In this document: one piece after another, positions 35,901 to 47,248 of the stretch
How positions within the stretch are numbered: position 1 is the stretch's first letter
Layout of the letters: each line of letters starts with the position of its first letter
Assembly (NCBI GenBank): GCA_002150815.3
Contig: NDFF03000400.1
Location: 310,001-374,000, forward strand
Direction: 5' to 3'
Source of the DNA: Grammothele lineata
Lineage: Eukaryota > Basidiomycota > Agaricomycetes > Polyporales > Polyporaceae
Length of the DNA: 64,000 nt
Program-made: the position numbers and the translations under genes
Notes under the pieces: generated by a model
Databases searched by the model: none
Told to the model about the DNA's origin: nothing
Seen by the model: only the letters and a program-made list of their open reading frames with translations

Positions 35901-37596
35901 CGACACCGTACATGAATTTGGAGATGCGCGCGGAGACGTGGTGGTCACAGTAGAAGCCGATGGCACCGTCAGCGACAGCCTTAGACCTGCATGATGTGTC
36001 AAAATATGTTTAATAGCGCGGTGAATGCGACACTGACGTCTGGGTGTCTGGACGGCTGACGACAACGTGGTGGTGAGAGAGGCGGTCCTGGAGCTGCGTG
36101 AAGAGCCACGGACTGGCCGCGAAACCGCCCACGAGCCACACCGATTTGACGGCTCCGCCCGACGCGGCGATCTGGGACTTGATCGAGTTCACGGCCGCCT
36201 CAATTGACGGCTCAAACAATGCCGCCACCTCAGGACTGAAGGTAAATGGTTAGCGTAGTCTGGCAATTAGACTTGACTTAGGACGCACCCGGTGAGTTTC
36301 AATTGTCCACCACGAATACCAACAGTCATATCCTTGTCCAATGGTGATCCAAACGGGACGAACTGAAGTTCCTTCAGATCACGGAAAAGCCGCTTCGTCG
36401 TCTCATCGAAACGTTTCGTGATGTGGTCCAGAGAGTCGGGAGTCCCATATTTTGAGCTCTTCAGTTTCTCTACGGCAAGTGCTTCTGAGCACTTCCCTCA
36501 CCCAAACGCTAGAATAAATAACATACCTTCAAAGAACGCCCGCGCCCTCCTGCTCACGAATACCGAACCCGCAAACACGCCTAGGATCACGCATGAGAGA
36601 GAGGAGAGAGTGGGGAAAGGGCATACTCACAGTCTGGAGGTGCAATCTCCTCTATCACCAGAGGAGACGTTGCGCGGATGGCATATGAGCTGATGTCCAA
36701 CGTTCCACCTCCAGCGTCAGCGACGATGAACCCGTGCCCAGAAGGATTCTACTCCACACAGGTGAGTTTGTGGCTCTCCACTTCCAATCAACGTCGGCGG
36801 ACTCGCCTGAAGTACGTCCGCTGCAAGCCCGTTGAGCACGCACGCGTGCAAACTCGCCTCTCCCTCTGTCACGAACCGTATCCGCGCCCTGCCCTCGTCC
36901 GTATCGGGGATGAGGCCGCCATACGCCGCGGCGCGACGCATCTTGGACTGTTGCGCGCCCTCCCAACCGTTCGGGTGCGATAGGACGAACTGGATGTCGG
37001 GCTCGACGGCGCGCCATAGCGCGTGGCCATTCGCGTGGGTGTCGATGATGAAGGAGCGCGTGCAGCGGAAGAGGTAGGCAAGGAAGTCGCCGAAGACGTC
37101 GACCGCAGTCTTGCCGTGCGGGAGCGGGGCGAGGCGCATGCCGTTCATCTTGAGCTTCATCGTTTTCGGGCGCAGCCGAAGCTTAAAACTTTCGTAGGAA
37201 CGCGGGTGAGCGCGCGCACTGCGGGAGCGGAGGGACGGGGACGTACAGCTCGACTTTTTGCCAGCCTTCATCTTCCGCCAGGGAGACCATGGCCGCGCCC
37301 TCGGCCTCCGCGCCTGCGGCCTCCATTTCGCCGCCAGCGTCGTAGTACATGATAGAGGGGATTTTTGAGTTCCCCGCGACGTGTTCCTGGCCAGGGAACC
37401 TATTGTCCGTTAGTACGCCGCGCATTAAGCCAGTTCATGACCTTACGCACCGTGTAACTCCATGAATCTTTGGTACCTCGCCCGGCTCGAGGATGGCATA
37501 AGATACGCCGCTGAACGTGGTACCCACGTCGAGCGCGAGGACGAGAGAGCGGGTGTTGCCGATGTACGGCTTGCGGGTCCCGGACGCGGGCTTCAT
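32998..37596 (-). CDS. Hsp70-like ATPase (Hsp12A type) with about 760-residue disordered C-terminal extension
   Basis: Starts at an ATG (37596) with MKPASGTRKPYIGNT. The N-terminal 600 or so residues are an actin-fold Hsp70-like domain: phosphate-1 loop LALDVGTTFSGVSYAIL, AAYGGLIPDTDEGRARIRFV and EGEASLHACVLNG, phosphate-2 loop GFIVADAGGGTLDISSY, FVPFGSPLDKDMTVGI, and adenosine motif VKSVWLVGGFAASPWLF. The domain ends FKARIKWVDNGKTRYFDSG. The frame then continues through a spliced junction into a tail rich in Pro/Ser, Glu-Pro repeats, ATPxWGSK repeats, LFADF and LFSDF motifs, a GGFGGWSGWGAS segment, a long Ala/Glu helical region and a Lys-rich end (KGKKKKGKK, stop at 32998). Total about 1,350 residues against about 580 for ordinary fungal members. 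Hsp12A-like fungal Hsp70s lack a normal substrate-binding domain and have no settled function. The continuous frame across introns argues for one gene, but a two-gene split is not fully excluded. Confidence 0.82.
34335..34475 (-). repeat. ATPxWGSK tandem peptide repeat in the Hsp70-like tail
   Basis: Imperfect direct repeats encode KAATPTWGSK, KAGTPAWGSK and KAATPAWGSK, separated by short Pro/Lys spacers. Each copy contains a WG dipeptide preceded by Thr-Pro, in a disordered setting. Confidence 0.75.
34509..34590. repeat. Hexanucleotide microsatellite (GGCTCG/GGCTCA), coding
   Basis: Tandem GGCTCG and GGCTCA units encode alternating Glu-Pro residues on the minus strand within the Hsp70-like tail. 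The length probably varies between strains. Confidence 0.7.
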
Positions 37597-37693
37597 AGTC
37601 GATGAGGAGGGAGCGTCGGGGCGTCGTGAAGGCGGGAAATCGTGAATATAATAGATAGAAGGGGTGTGCTCGGAGCGCGGCGGCGTGTGGGAG

Positions 37694-37701
37694 CTTTTAT
37701 G
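37694..37701 (-). promoter_or_regulatory. Candidate TATA-like box of the Hsp70-like gene
   Basis: CATAAAAG on the minus strand about 95 bases upstream of the ATG at 37596. A reasonable position but a non-perfect box. Confidence 0.3.
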
Positions 37702-39521
37702 GACGCTCCCGCGGAGGAGGGGAGGAGGGAGAGCGGAGCGAAGGGGCACCCACGAGGCATGATTGTCCACTGTCTACGGCCGCCCACGCGCGCACGCTCG
37801 CCCATCCACTCTGGCTCAGCGCTTCCTTTTGGACGATGGTCGCTCGTCCGTAGTGCTTATGTAAGAAACACGCCTCGGAAACGCGGCGATGGCACGCTCA
37901 GCTCCCCGCGCGTCCCGTCCACATCTGGACAACGGCGGTGCTGGCGGTGGACGAGTGTGTGCGTCGGGCGAGGACGATCATGTCTTTCTGTCGGATATCG
38001 GGGCAATCTCGCCTCCTTGCACACAGCAGGGCTATCCAACTCACATACACTTCCCGGCAAGAATCCCGACGAGGTGGACGTAACGTAGGCGCCAGGTCCT
38101 CCGACTTGAGAAGCCAGGATTCCCTGCCGCAGCTCACCGAAAGGTCTCGACCTGGCAAGGGGGTACTCAGAGGTGTTTAATCGTCGTGCTCGGATCCCGA
38201 AGAACTCTCTACAGCCGCAGCACCATCTGCGCCTCCTCCGTCAGAACGATCTTAACGTCATGATGCATGAGCACCCGCGTGCATTTGTGAGACCACCAAT
38301 AGCTTGCAATAGTTCTCAAACGTGTCTAACAAGGAGAACATCGCCCTTAAAGCACGCCGACCTTCACACCCAGATCACCAGTAGGCGATTTCAATGACGG
38401 TATATATCAGAGGAATTAGCCACCAAACTGCCTATAAACACAAATTCTGCAAGTCATTCGCCCAGAGCTCCTTTGTGCTCTCTGCACGTTCTACCTTTGC
38501 ACGAGGGGCTTAGGCACATCACGACCATATGACCCTTACGTGACAAGTCGGAGAACAGCCGACGACTCCCTCAGTCTGGGAGACGTCAGACTACTAAGCC
38601 AGGGTCTAGAAGCCCTTTCATGTAACACGAAGACGCCACCATGAGCCACCTTGTACACTCGCGCCATCGGAGCATGTCAAAGGCTGTTCGACGGACCGCT
38701 GGAGGCTGCGCACTGTTCATGAGATTGGACGCCAGGCGAGTCAGCGAAGAGGCGGAACATAAGCTTGATAGGACTCGTGGTGGAAGACCTGGGTGGTTTC
38801 CTGTGCCCGTCATTCCGCCTTGCAGAGCACCAAGTTTACTTTATGGCTTGAGCACTGTGCTCTTGCGCGTAGCGTCAAAGACCGTGCGATAAACTCGAGG
38901 TCATACGTCATAGCCTCTGCGTTGACAGTGGCCTGTCCAGATTCGCATCTTCACGGTAAGCGGTCATGAAGGACGGGGAAAGCGGTCGCGAGACACCAAG
39001 CGGTGCGAGATCTGTACACCGTACCCGGGGAGGTGAGGATCGGCAGTGACCTCGTTGAGTAAAGTTGTGCTGCTGCAGGGCGTGTACATATACGCCATGG
39101 CGATCTGGGAGATTATAATCGTGAGCTTCTATCTCCTGCAGCTACCTCCGTACCGCCGACGGTTCCCCTGTGGTTTCGACTGACCCGGGTGTGGCCAATC
39201 CCTTGCATTCGCTACCATTTCCTCACGGCGCAAGTGAGGCGTCAAACTCTTGCCACGGCTAGCATTAGAGATGCCTCGTATCTGGTTGCGTAGTGGAGCG
39301 AGAGTAAGTGTAAAGCGGGGCAAAGCGTGTTTGACGCTGGAAGCGGCGCGTGATGTCCCCGAACTGGGGCCGGGACCAGCGTGTTGAGAAGCCGCGTCTG
39401 AGCCGCCTGCATCCCGCTACCACGACGTCCGCAAGCCTCACGCATATAGTCTTGACTGTGCTCCCCGCATGTGAGTCTCTGTCCTCTAGACCCTTCGCCC
39501 CCGAGCTAACCATCACCGACA
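37702..39521. other. Intergenic region between divergent genes
   Basis: About 1.8 kb separates the Hsp70-like start from the start of the next plus-strand gene. Frames here are short and compositionally biased. No heat-shock element array could be established by eye, and no RNA gene or transposon end was seen. Confidence 0.35.
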
Positions 39522-41320
39522 ATGCGTCTCCAGCTCCGTCCCAGTACCAGCAGCGACCCCTCAGGTTCCACCACCGTCGAGTTCTACTCCTTCCGCGGGT
39601 CCTACAAACCCCCCGCTGCCCGTCCCCGCATCCGCATCGAGCCCGAGGAGCTTACCCCAGTCTCGGACCCCATCGCAAAGCTCACACGTGAGTGTTCCGC
39701 CCTCCGCCTGAAGTTGGCCACCGCCGAGCGTCGCGAACGCAACTCGGCCACTTCTCCGCGCTCTCGCCTCGGTTCGTCTCCGTCCTCGGCTCTCCCTCTC
39801 CCCCGCACCGCGCCAGCGTCCGCGCGCACCCCTCCTCAATCAACCCTGTCCCTCGCACTTGATTCCGTGCTGGCGCAGCGTGAGGCTGCCCGCTCGCACG
39901 TCCACGCCGAGGTCATGAAACTCGCGGAGCGGCACAAGACGCTCGAGAAGACCCTCCGCGAGATGCAGGACCTCCTCCGCGCCAAGGACCGCGAGATCAT
40001 CGCCCTCCGCGAAGAACGCGATCGCCTCCTCTTCGAGCGTGATGAAGCCCGCGTTAAGAGCAGGAGCGTTAGCAGGGACCGGGGCTACCTCAGTGGCCCG
40101 GACGATCAAGGTTCTGTGGTCAGCGGCAGGAACGGCGACCGGCACCACAGACATCGCGACCGGAGTAGGACTAGGCGCACCGTGCGCCGTTCGGACGAGG
40201 TCCCTCCGCTCCCTCTCGGGGCTCCGATGTCCCTCGAGGCGGAACATTTTGCGCGGGCACGCAGTATGGACGTATTCTTGACAAAGACGGACACCTTCTC
40301 TGGCGCCCAGATCATCCAGGCAGTCGACGACCTCAATGCAGAGATCAATCAGTTTGCCGCAGCCGCCACCGAGTCAGTCTCGTTCGCCAAACGGTCTGCT
40401 GCAAAAGTTCCCCTCACGATTTCTCCCGAGCAAGAAAACACTACGCCATGGCTTGGCCCTGCCTTCTCGCGTATTCTAGCGGTCCGTGATCACACTCAAG
40501 ACCCCATACTTGTCCAGCTTGCCTTACAAGCTAGTATCGTCACTTGCTGCGCTCGATCGTTATCATTATTCTGTGTCGGCTTTCCCTCGAAACTGGACGC
40601 GCTCCTCTCACGTATACTTGCACACATGCAGTCATCAGGTACGTCATTACGGCTCTTCTCCCACTGCATCCGTTTTGAACTCTTTGCCTTGCACTTTCAG
40701 AACCTCAAGCGACCTCGTCACGTTGGCGCGCACTGACCCATCGCTCGATACGCACACTGTATCCTGGCCTAGAAGACTACGCCGTAAACGAGCTCGTCAC
40801 GACGATGCTCCGCTGGTCTAACGCCGTCTTTCTCCTCTGCGGCTCGAGCGGTGCCTCCGCCTCCGCCGCATCCTCCCTACATCCCCAGTTGCGGCGCATT
40901 GCCGAAGCGGTCTACAAGCTCGCTCGCGTCACGCGCGAGGAGATCCTCTCCACGACCTTCGAGGTCCTCACCGTCGACGGCGGCGTGCCCTTTGAGCCCG
41001 GGCGCATGCTCAACAAGATGCGCGAGGGCGAACACGACGACGAGCACGGCTCCGTTGTCGCGGACGTCGGCCTTGCGCTCCCCATGCACAGCCTGGGCCT
41101 CAACCATACGGGCGCTAACAGGGCGAGCACTCCGGACGAAGGCCACGTGTTGTGCACGACGGAGCTCGGGCTCCGGTGCGTCACCCGGAGGGATCCCCGC
41201 GCGAGCGTGTACGCCGGCGTGGATAGTGGCGAGCAGGGTGCGGACCCATTCGAGCGCCGGATGCTCCTCTTGCCCAAGGTCCTCCTCGACTCGGCGATGG
41301 ACGTGATCGAGCGCGGGTGA
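39522..41320 (+). CDS. Basidiomycete protein of unknown function with central coiled coil
   Basis: Two exons (39522-40638 and 40701-41320) give 578 residues. The start MRLQLRPSTSSDPSGSTTVE is Ser/Pro-rich. A coiled coil follows around residues 130-185 (RHKTLEKTLREMQDLLRAKD and EIIALREERDRLLFERDEAR), then an Arg/Ser/His-rich linker. The ordered C-terminal half begins near residue 245 with RARSMDVFLTKTDTFSGAQI and IQAVDDLNAEINQFAAAATE. It continues after the intron with RTLYPGLEDYAVNELVTTML and FEPGRMLNKMREGEHD, and ends LLLPKVLLDSAMDVIERG. The 'LTKTDTFSGAQIIQAVDDLN' segment resembles one I associate with a basidiomycete family without known function, so I name no activity. The intron has a GTACGT donor and a TTTCAG acceptor, and both exons stay in frame. 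Confidence 0.85.
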
Positions 41321-42648
41321 GCGAGAGCACCCCCTTTGGCTCCTCGAGACACCCCTGGCCCTCAGAGAGGAGGCGGACAGGGATTCGGATCCGGATCCGG
41401 ACGCAGATACCCATTCACGACTTTGCCACGAGGCTCCTGACTCCGGCCTCGAGCCTCATATACACCGCTACTCATGCTTATGGTGCGTTGATGCTATGCG
41501 CCCACTGCTTACGATTATCGCGATATATCCCCCTGTACATAGACCGGCGCTTCCGCACGTTCTGTGCGCCGTGGCGCCGCCGATACCGGTATTGTTGCTG
41601 TCCATTCTAGTTCTATCTACTGCTGCTATTCGCGTTCGTTTTCATTCGAAAGAAAAGAAGTTCTTGGCCTGTACAATTAACAAACTCACCTTACTTAGTA
41701 GGACCGACGCGGATCCCGGACTGTACATAACTAACGACGACATCTACCTGTAACAAACTAGTAATTTATCTGTACAAGTAGCAGTAGCCCTGCACATTTT
41801 ACGTATACCGAAACTCTGTTCGGTGACTCGCTCGGGGATGTTCAAGGGGCTGACAGGGGCACGTAGATCGTCGGGGGCCGGCGACCGGAGCGGCTACCGA
41901 ACCCCTCTGCTAGAAAACAGGGGCGCTAGAGGTATTAGGACGGAGCTGTAGGATCTGTCTACTGCTGGGCTATGTGAATTGTAGGAGGCAAGATGGCCTA
42001 GAGAGTCGAGTTGCGCGTTGAACGTTGAATGACAATGAACAAACGCCGGCGGTGGATAGAGGTTTTCGAGGCCTGACTTCTTACCGCCATGTTGATGGCA
42101 ACCACGACATGACCCATTCATGGCTATTTCTACATTTCTCGAGACACTTCGAGTTCCCTCAACAGGAATACTGCTCCCCTCTGGATGTCAAGACAGGAAG
42201 CCCTGCAGCACGCATAGTAGTCGCACGAACGGCGCACAGCCCCTTAGTTACATGCGCATCTCCTAGCTGGATATCAGTTCCCCGTCTGGGCCCCTGAGGG
42301 GTTAAGGCTGGTTCCCAACTCACCCTCCTCTTACTGAACCCTCCTAGGATCTTAGGGATGTGGATGCTCACAGGGGTTGTTTACTTGTCTCGGCACAGCC
42401 TTCGGCCACCTAGATGGGCGGATGTATGCACTTAGATGATGCTAGGAGAACTAAAGTCGGTGCTGTCTTTCTAGGAGTCGGTGCACAGGATGCATATCCG
42501 AATCCAAGGATCCCCTCTGGGATGCCTTCCATGCAGCATAAAAAGAGGACGTCGTATCCCCCAAGAAATCATCGGCGCAAACACTCCTCTCTCGCAAAAC
42601 AACACACCCTACCACTGACCTCCACTATCTGCACTTCTGTCTCCCGCG
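41321..42648. other. Intergenic region
   Basis: About 1.3 kb between two plus-strand genes. The first 400 bases are probably 3' flank. A TATA-like CATAAAAAG near 42537-42545 lies about 105 bases upstream of the next ATG. Nothing else recognised. Confidence 0.4.
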
Positions 42649-43281
42649 ATGGCTGTTACTTTGATCTTTTCCCCTAGGTCTCTCGCCACCACTTTCGTGC
42701 CGGACGCGACCCCCGTCTTCGCCTCACATCGCCCGACCAAGCAGGAGCTCGAGGACGTCCTCCACCACGCCCAGCTCCGTGCGCACACCCGTCGCCTCCG
42801 CCAGACCCTCGAGCCTGGTTTGCACGAGGACATCCCCCGCTTGTCCGCTCCTCCCACCGACTTCGGTTCCCCCTTTCAGTTCCGGTGGAACGCACCCAAC
42901 ATCCACACCGCCTTCAATAACACTCCTGGTGCGAGTTCGCGGCTCCCTGCTGGGACGGCGCGCCCGGGATGCCCCCACCGCCGCTCGCGCGTCGCGCCGA
43001 TCCACCCGCTCCGTCGCCGCCTGCACTGGCGCGTCTCCCTCGACGCGGAGGACGCGGTGCTGAGCCCGAGCCACGATTTCTCTGGACGCCGTACACCCGG
43101 CGCACGCCCTCGCGGGGAAGCTGTCGTCGACGACGCTCAAAGCTCGAGCTTGCGCGAAGCCGGAAGCTACTTCTACTCCCCGAACGACATGGTTGTGGCG
43201 CCCGTCTTGACTCAGCCTGTCCCGAAGAAGAATTTGGTCGGGCTCGGGATCACTGGCGTCGACTTCGGGGAGAGCATCTGA
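42649..43281 (+). CDS. Small single-exon hypothetical protein
   Basis: An intronless frame of 210 codons begins at an ATG in a good context (GCGATGG) and has a TATA-like box about 105 bases upstream. The N-terminal third looks ordered and amphipathic (HRPTKQELEDVLHHAQLRA). The middle is Arg/Pro-rich and less convincing. The end is again protein-like (AGSYFYSPNDMVVAPVL, LVGLGITGVDFGESI). I do not recognise a family. An intron in the Arg-rich middle is possible and would change the central part. The codon pattern and the position between two other genes support a real gene more than chance. Confidence 0.55.
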   Translation: MAVTLIFSPRSLATTFVPDATPVFASHRPTKQELEDVLHHAQLRAHTRRLRQTLEPGLHEDIPRLSAPPTDFGSPFQFRWNAPNIHTAFNNTPGASSRLPAGTARPGCPHRRSRVAPIHPLRRRLHWRVSLDAEDAVLSPSHDFSGRRTPGARPRGEAVVDDAQSSSLREAGSYFYSPNDMVVAPVLTQPVPKKNLVGLGITGVDFGESI

Positions 43282-43579
43282 CACGGATCGGGAGCCAGAC
43301 ACGATGCCTGTCAAGCTGGTCTTGTACAACAGAGACATTGTATTGTGGTATAGAACCCTGTAACTACTTGATCGTGCTACCGTTACATGTTTCATACATG
43401 AAAGCGTGATGCGTGAAATGGTGTCTTGAAAGAGTCTTGGAAACTGAAGTAGGATACAGAACGGTATCTCACACAATACTATCAAAACGAGAGCAAAGAG
43501 AAATTAAACCACAATTCAGGGGGTATCGTGAAGCGTATCTGTGGACAGTCTATGGCAGTCGTTAACGGACTTGGCTAGT

Positions 43580-44617
43580 TCACTTGCTCTTGCTGGTCGC
43601 TGGGGCAGGCTCGATGCTGGGCGCGACGTCCTCGACGAACCGAGATCCCCTTTCTGGAGGCGGCCCCGTCGTGGCGGTCGCGGCGCCCTCCTTCTGCGCC
43701 ATCTTATCCTTCTCTTTCTTGCTGCCCTTGCTGCCCCTACGGAACCACGAGCGGCCGGTACCTGTGCGTTCGGGAGTCTTCCCGGGCACGACCTCGTCCG
43801 GCTCGCGTCCAGCCCCAGGGCGCACAGTCTGCGGGTCTTGGACGCGCTCGCGCTCGGCCTTGAGGAACTCCTCGCCGCGGATGCGGAGGAACTCCTCGAG
43901 GAGGGCGGCGTTGCGCGAGTTGGCCTTGAACATGGCGAGCACGACGTCGCCGACGAAGGGAATGAAGCCGACCGCGGCCGAGACGGCATTATTGAGCAAC
44001 ATCTGGCGCAGAAGCCAGCCGGGGATCCTGTACGCGCAGGAGACGGAGGAAAATGAACGAACGGGAGCGGGCGCAGCAATTTGCAGTCATCAATGACGTC
44101 GCGTTATAGGTGGAGGAGTGCTCCTTAGTATGAGGTATGCATGCCGTACAAACAAACGACGTACTCTGCCTGCTTTGCCTTGCGCACGACAAGCATGTAG
44201 TTCAGGGTGGCGTCCGCGACGTCTCCAGCACCGGGAATGATACCTACCATCTCGCTTTGAGAACCGACTCGGCTCACCGTACTGCAAGCAGACGACCACG
44301 CACCAATGATGAATGTCCATCCGAAGCGCATGCCACAGATGTGGAAGCCTTTGTCGAGGTAATGCGCCCGCCTCTGCACGGACCGCAGGATCTTCGCATC
44401 GCGTTCAGACAGGCCAGGCGGCGTCGCGCGCTGATTACATCCAAAGGCCTGCATGAGCAACATAATCATATTTTGTGAGAAGTGGCGAACGCACCTTGCG
44501 CCGTCGCTCGCGGCCCTTCTTGTCGGTATAAGTCTCGTAGAGCGGGTCCGCAGGCTGGTAATGCTTGAGGTTGCGCTCGAAGACCTTGCGGCCCGCCTGG
44601 AGTGCAAACTGGGACAT
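43580..44617 (-). CDS. DUF4112 membrane protein
   Basis: Starts at an ATG (44617): MSQFALQAGRKVFERNLKHY. After a Lys/Arg-rich exon end (KKGRERRRKV) the core DUF4112 domain reads LDKGFHICGMRFGWTFIIG, then after an intron IIPGAGDVADATLNYMLVVR. The second half is IPGWLLRQMLLNNAVSAAVG then FIPFVGDVVLAMFKANSRN. This double 'IPG/FVGD' arrangement with hydrophobic stretches is the hallmark of the family. The proteins are predicted to sit in membranes but have no assigned function. A polar Glu/Arg/Lys-rich tail of about 110 residues ends EPAPATSKSK. Total is about 230-240 residues. It converges with the small hypothetical gene, with about 300 bases between stops. Confidence 0.85.
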
Positions 44618-45164
44618 GGTACGGCGTGTGAAGAAAGCTAGTGTAGGGGGAGTCGAGTTGTGGATCCGCGACGAGCCTCTCAGGCTTTTGAGAGAGGAGC
44701 CTCACAGCACGGGCTTGCACCCACACCGATGGCCTTCTCGCTGACGTCATGGCCGCCAAACGCAGCTGTAACTCTACCGAGCGCCCAGTAAACGCCGGCC
44801 TAATTTTGCGGCCGTGGGGCGATGTCAACAAGATGCTATCACAAGCTTTCGTTATTTGTCTCAGCGCCTCGTATTCACTCATGTAAATAATACACCGCCT
44901 CGGTATACCCTAACGCTATCCGAAAAGAACCTTTCCAGATGGCAAGAGGTCCGACAGCCACATCTCAACAACGATAGATAAAACGATACTTAACTTCGCC
45001 GGCGCTATTAGAAAGCCGACGGTCAAGGCTGTCCATGCAAAACGCCCTCGTCATCCTCACGCAGCTTCCCCTTCGACCAAATCTAAGCTCCGTCCGTCGA
45101 CATCAGGATCAACGAACTCGCGGCTCGAATACTTGACACAGCTCGAACAAGCTCGAACTCCCGT
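44618..45164. other. Intergenic region
   Basis: Interval between two minus-strand genes, serving as upstream DNA of the DUF4112 gene. No gene or element seen. Confidence 0.35.
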
Positions 45165-47248
45165 TTATGGCCACGCATCCGCGCAAGTCCGGTCTGGCCG
45201 CTTACTATTCCTGCCTTTGCACTCCAGCTTCCCGCAGTCCTGGCACGGGTTGTTGCAGAACGCACGCCCTCCCTTGCCCTTGCACTCGTTCGAGCCGCAC
45301 TTGCAGCAGTGCCTCACCCGCTTGTGCAATGGTTCAGACAGCCCCGGCTCCGGCGTCCCGTCCACGATCGAGAACGTCCGCTTCATCCCTGCGCCGGGCT
45401 GCTGTTGGGGCTGTTGTTGTTGTTGGGGTTGCTGCTGGGGCGGCGGGGGCTGTTGCTGCTCAGGGGGCTGGCTCCAATACGGATAGGCCGAGTAGGTCTG
45501 GTACGCCTGGTACGGCGTGGGCGCAGGCGGCGGAGCGTACGCGAAGTGCGGTGGAGGCGGCGGCGGCGGCGGTTGTTGTTGCGACGGGCCCGCGCTCGCA
45601 CTCTGCGGTTGCCCGTTTACGGCCTGTTGATGCTCGGACGAGTTGCTTGTTGTCGGCTCTTCTTGCATTGGCGGCGGGGGCGGGGGCGGGGCTTGCTGGG
45701 CACCGTTCGGGTCGGTAACTCCGCTGTTAGCATTCCACGCCTCCTGGAACTCCTCGGCCGACTACTCGAAGGGCTTTCGGTTAGAGGGGTGTGCTAAGAC
45801 CACGAAGTAAGGATGGCACATACATCCTTTTCCGCCAGATCCCCTTCGACCTGCTGGGAGTCGTGCGTCTCCTCCTCTTCGTCTTCTGCGGCAGCAACAT
45901 GCTGCTCGGCCGGCTCCTCTTCCTCGTGCTTGAACGTCGTGTAGTCAAAGTCCGGCACTCCAACCTGAATGGCGCGGATGATGTCGAGGATGGCCTCCTT
46001 CCTCAAGCCCGCGCGCAGGCTTGCGCGGACCATATTCCACAGCGCGGTCGACACACCCATGCCGTGCCAGTTCCAGACGTCCGGCCCGCTCCCGAGGTCC
46101 GGGTTACCTTGTAGGAGCAGCGCTGGGAACTCATCCCGAAGCTTCGCCGGCAGCGCGCGCAAGATGGAGGCATCCGTGCTCGCGAACTTGCGGCCTTGTT
46201 GGCCGACAACAGCGAGGCACTGGGAGCTCATGCAGACGTACTCGCAGCCAATCACGAAGAACGGTTTGCCCAGATCGTACATCTTAATTGGGCCCGAGGA
46301 TATGCGCCCGCGGTTGAGAAGCGGCATCGCGCACGCTGGGCAGGAGATGCCGTTGAACACCAGGGGCTGTGGGTCCCAGTACAGGAAACGATGCTCTGAT
46401 GGGGTCCGGGCAGTTGAGGCCGACGCAGTAAGCGAGAAGTACACCGGCGAAGAGGGCAGCCAGAAGGTCTTGAGAATGGAGTAAAGGGACGGGATGGACG
46501 AGTTCTTGTTGCTTGGGGCAAGGGAGATAAGATGGGATTTGAAAGCTTCTTCGACACTCGGGCCAGCGCCGGAGACAGGGTTAGGAGCTTCGAGGGCGGA
46601 GACGAGGGCATGGAGGAATCTGTCTGGACGCGTTCGCGACATATCTCCCCAATCATCTCCATGAAGGCTCGGATCAATTGGGAACATCGAAGGACGGGCA
46701 GGACGGGCACCCATGGGAGGGGCGGAGGCGGATGCCCACGCAGTGTCATTAGTCGCAAAGGGCTTTGGAGATAGACACAACGGTCACAACAAAGTCCGGG
46801 TGAAAGCAAGCGGACGACTCACGCTGTAAGGGTAGATGCCAGCTTGGGATGTTTGGGGTCCGCTAGCGAACGAGCCTGGCGGTCGTTTGCGCGGGCGACT
46901 GGGCCGTCGAGGTCCCACAGAGCCAGCAGGGAGGCCGTCTTTGCGGGGACGCCCCACCGGTCGTTTAACTTTCGGAGGGGCGTTGGGATCAACGGGCTTC
47001 TTTCCGCTGCCTTTGGGACGACCCGGTTTGCGCTTCACGGGTTGTTCAGGGGGAGGGGCGCCGTCGACCGGGGGAGCAGGGGGGCCCAATGGCATCGGCA
47101 TCCCATGATTCTGCAACTCACTCGGGCTGGTTATATGCTGCGGGTGTTGAGGATGCTGAACGTGTTGCTGGTCTCCATTGGGCTGGCTGGCCATGGGCTG
47201 GGAGCTTAGGGTGCTCGTGAGACTGTGCATTGAGCTCGCGTCGGCCAT
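45165..47248 (-). CDS. AT-hook / DUF6729-like zinc-binding / Cys-rich tail protein
   Basis: Three exons encode about 650 residues. Exon 1 starts at an ATG (47248) with [20 protein letters not shown] and carries AT-hook motifs [13 protein letters not shown] and [11 protein letters not shown], plus a third basic [12 protein letters not shown]. Exon 2 holds a DUF6729-like domain: [56 protein letters not shown] and [20 protein letters not shown]. Paired cysteines (CPAC, and C..C in EYVCMSSQC) fit zinc binding. Exon 3 has a poly-Pro run, a Gln/Pro-rich region and a Cys-rich end ([37 protein letters not shown]). Domain logic points to a nuclear DNA-binding protein that binds AT-rich minor grooves. 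DUF6729 has no known activity. Both splice junctions keep frame. Confidence 0.82.
45385..45470 (-). repeat. Gln/Pro codon repeat
   Basis: Imperfect CAG/CAA/CCN repeats encode stretches such as [14 protein letters not shown] near the C-terminal part of the DUF6729-like protein. Just upstream in the protein, near 45670-45695, a run of CCG/CCC codons encodes seven prolines. Confidence 0.7.

Noticed and set aside
30346..37596. Idea that the coiled-coil gene and the Hsp70-like tail are one locus
   Set aside because: They are separated by a clear stop (32998), an intergenic stretch and a separate ATG (32433).
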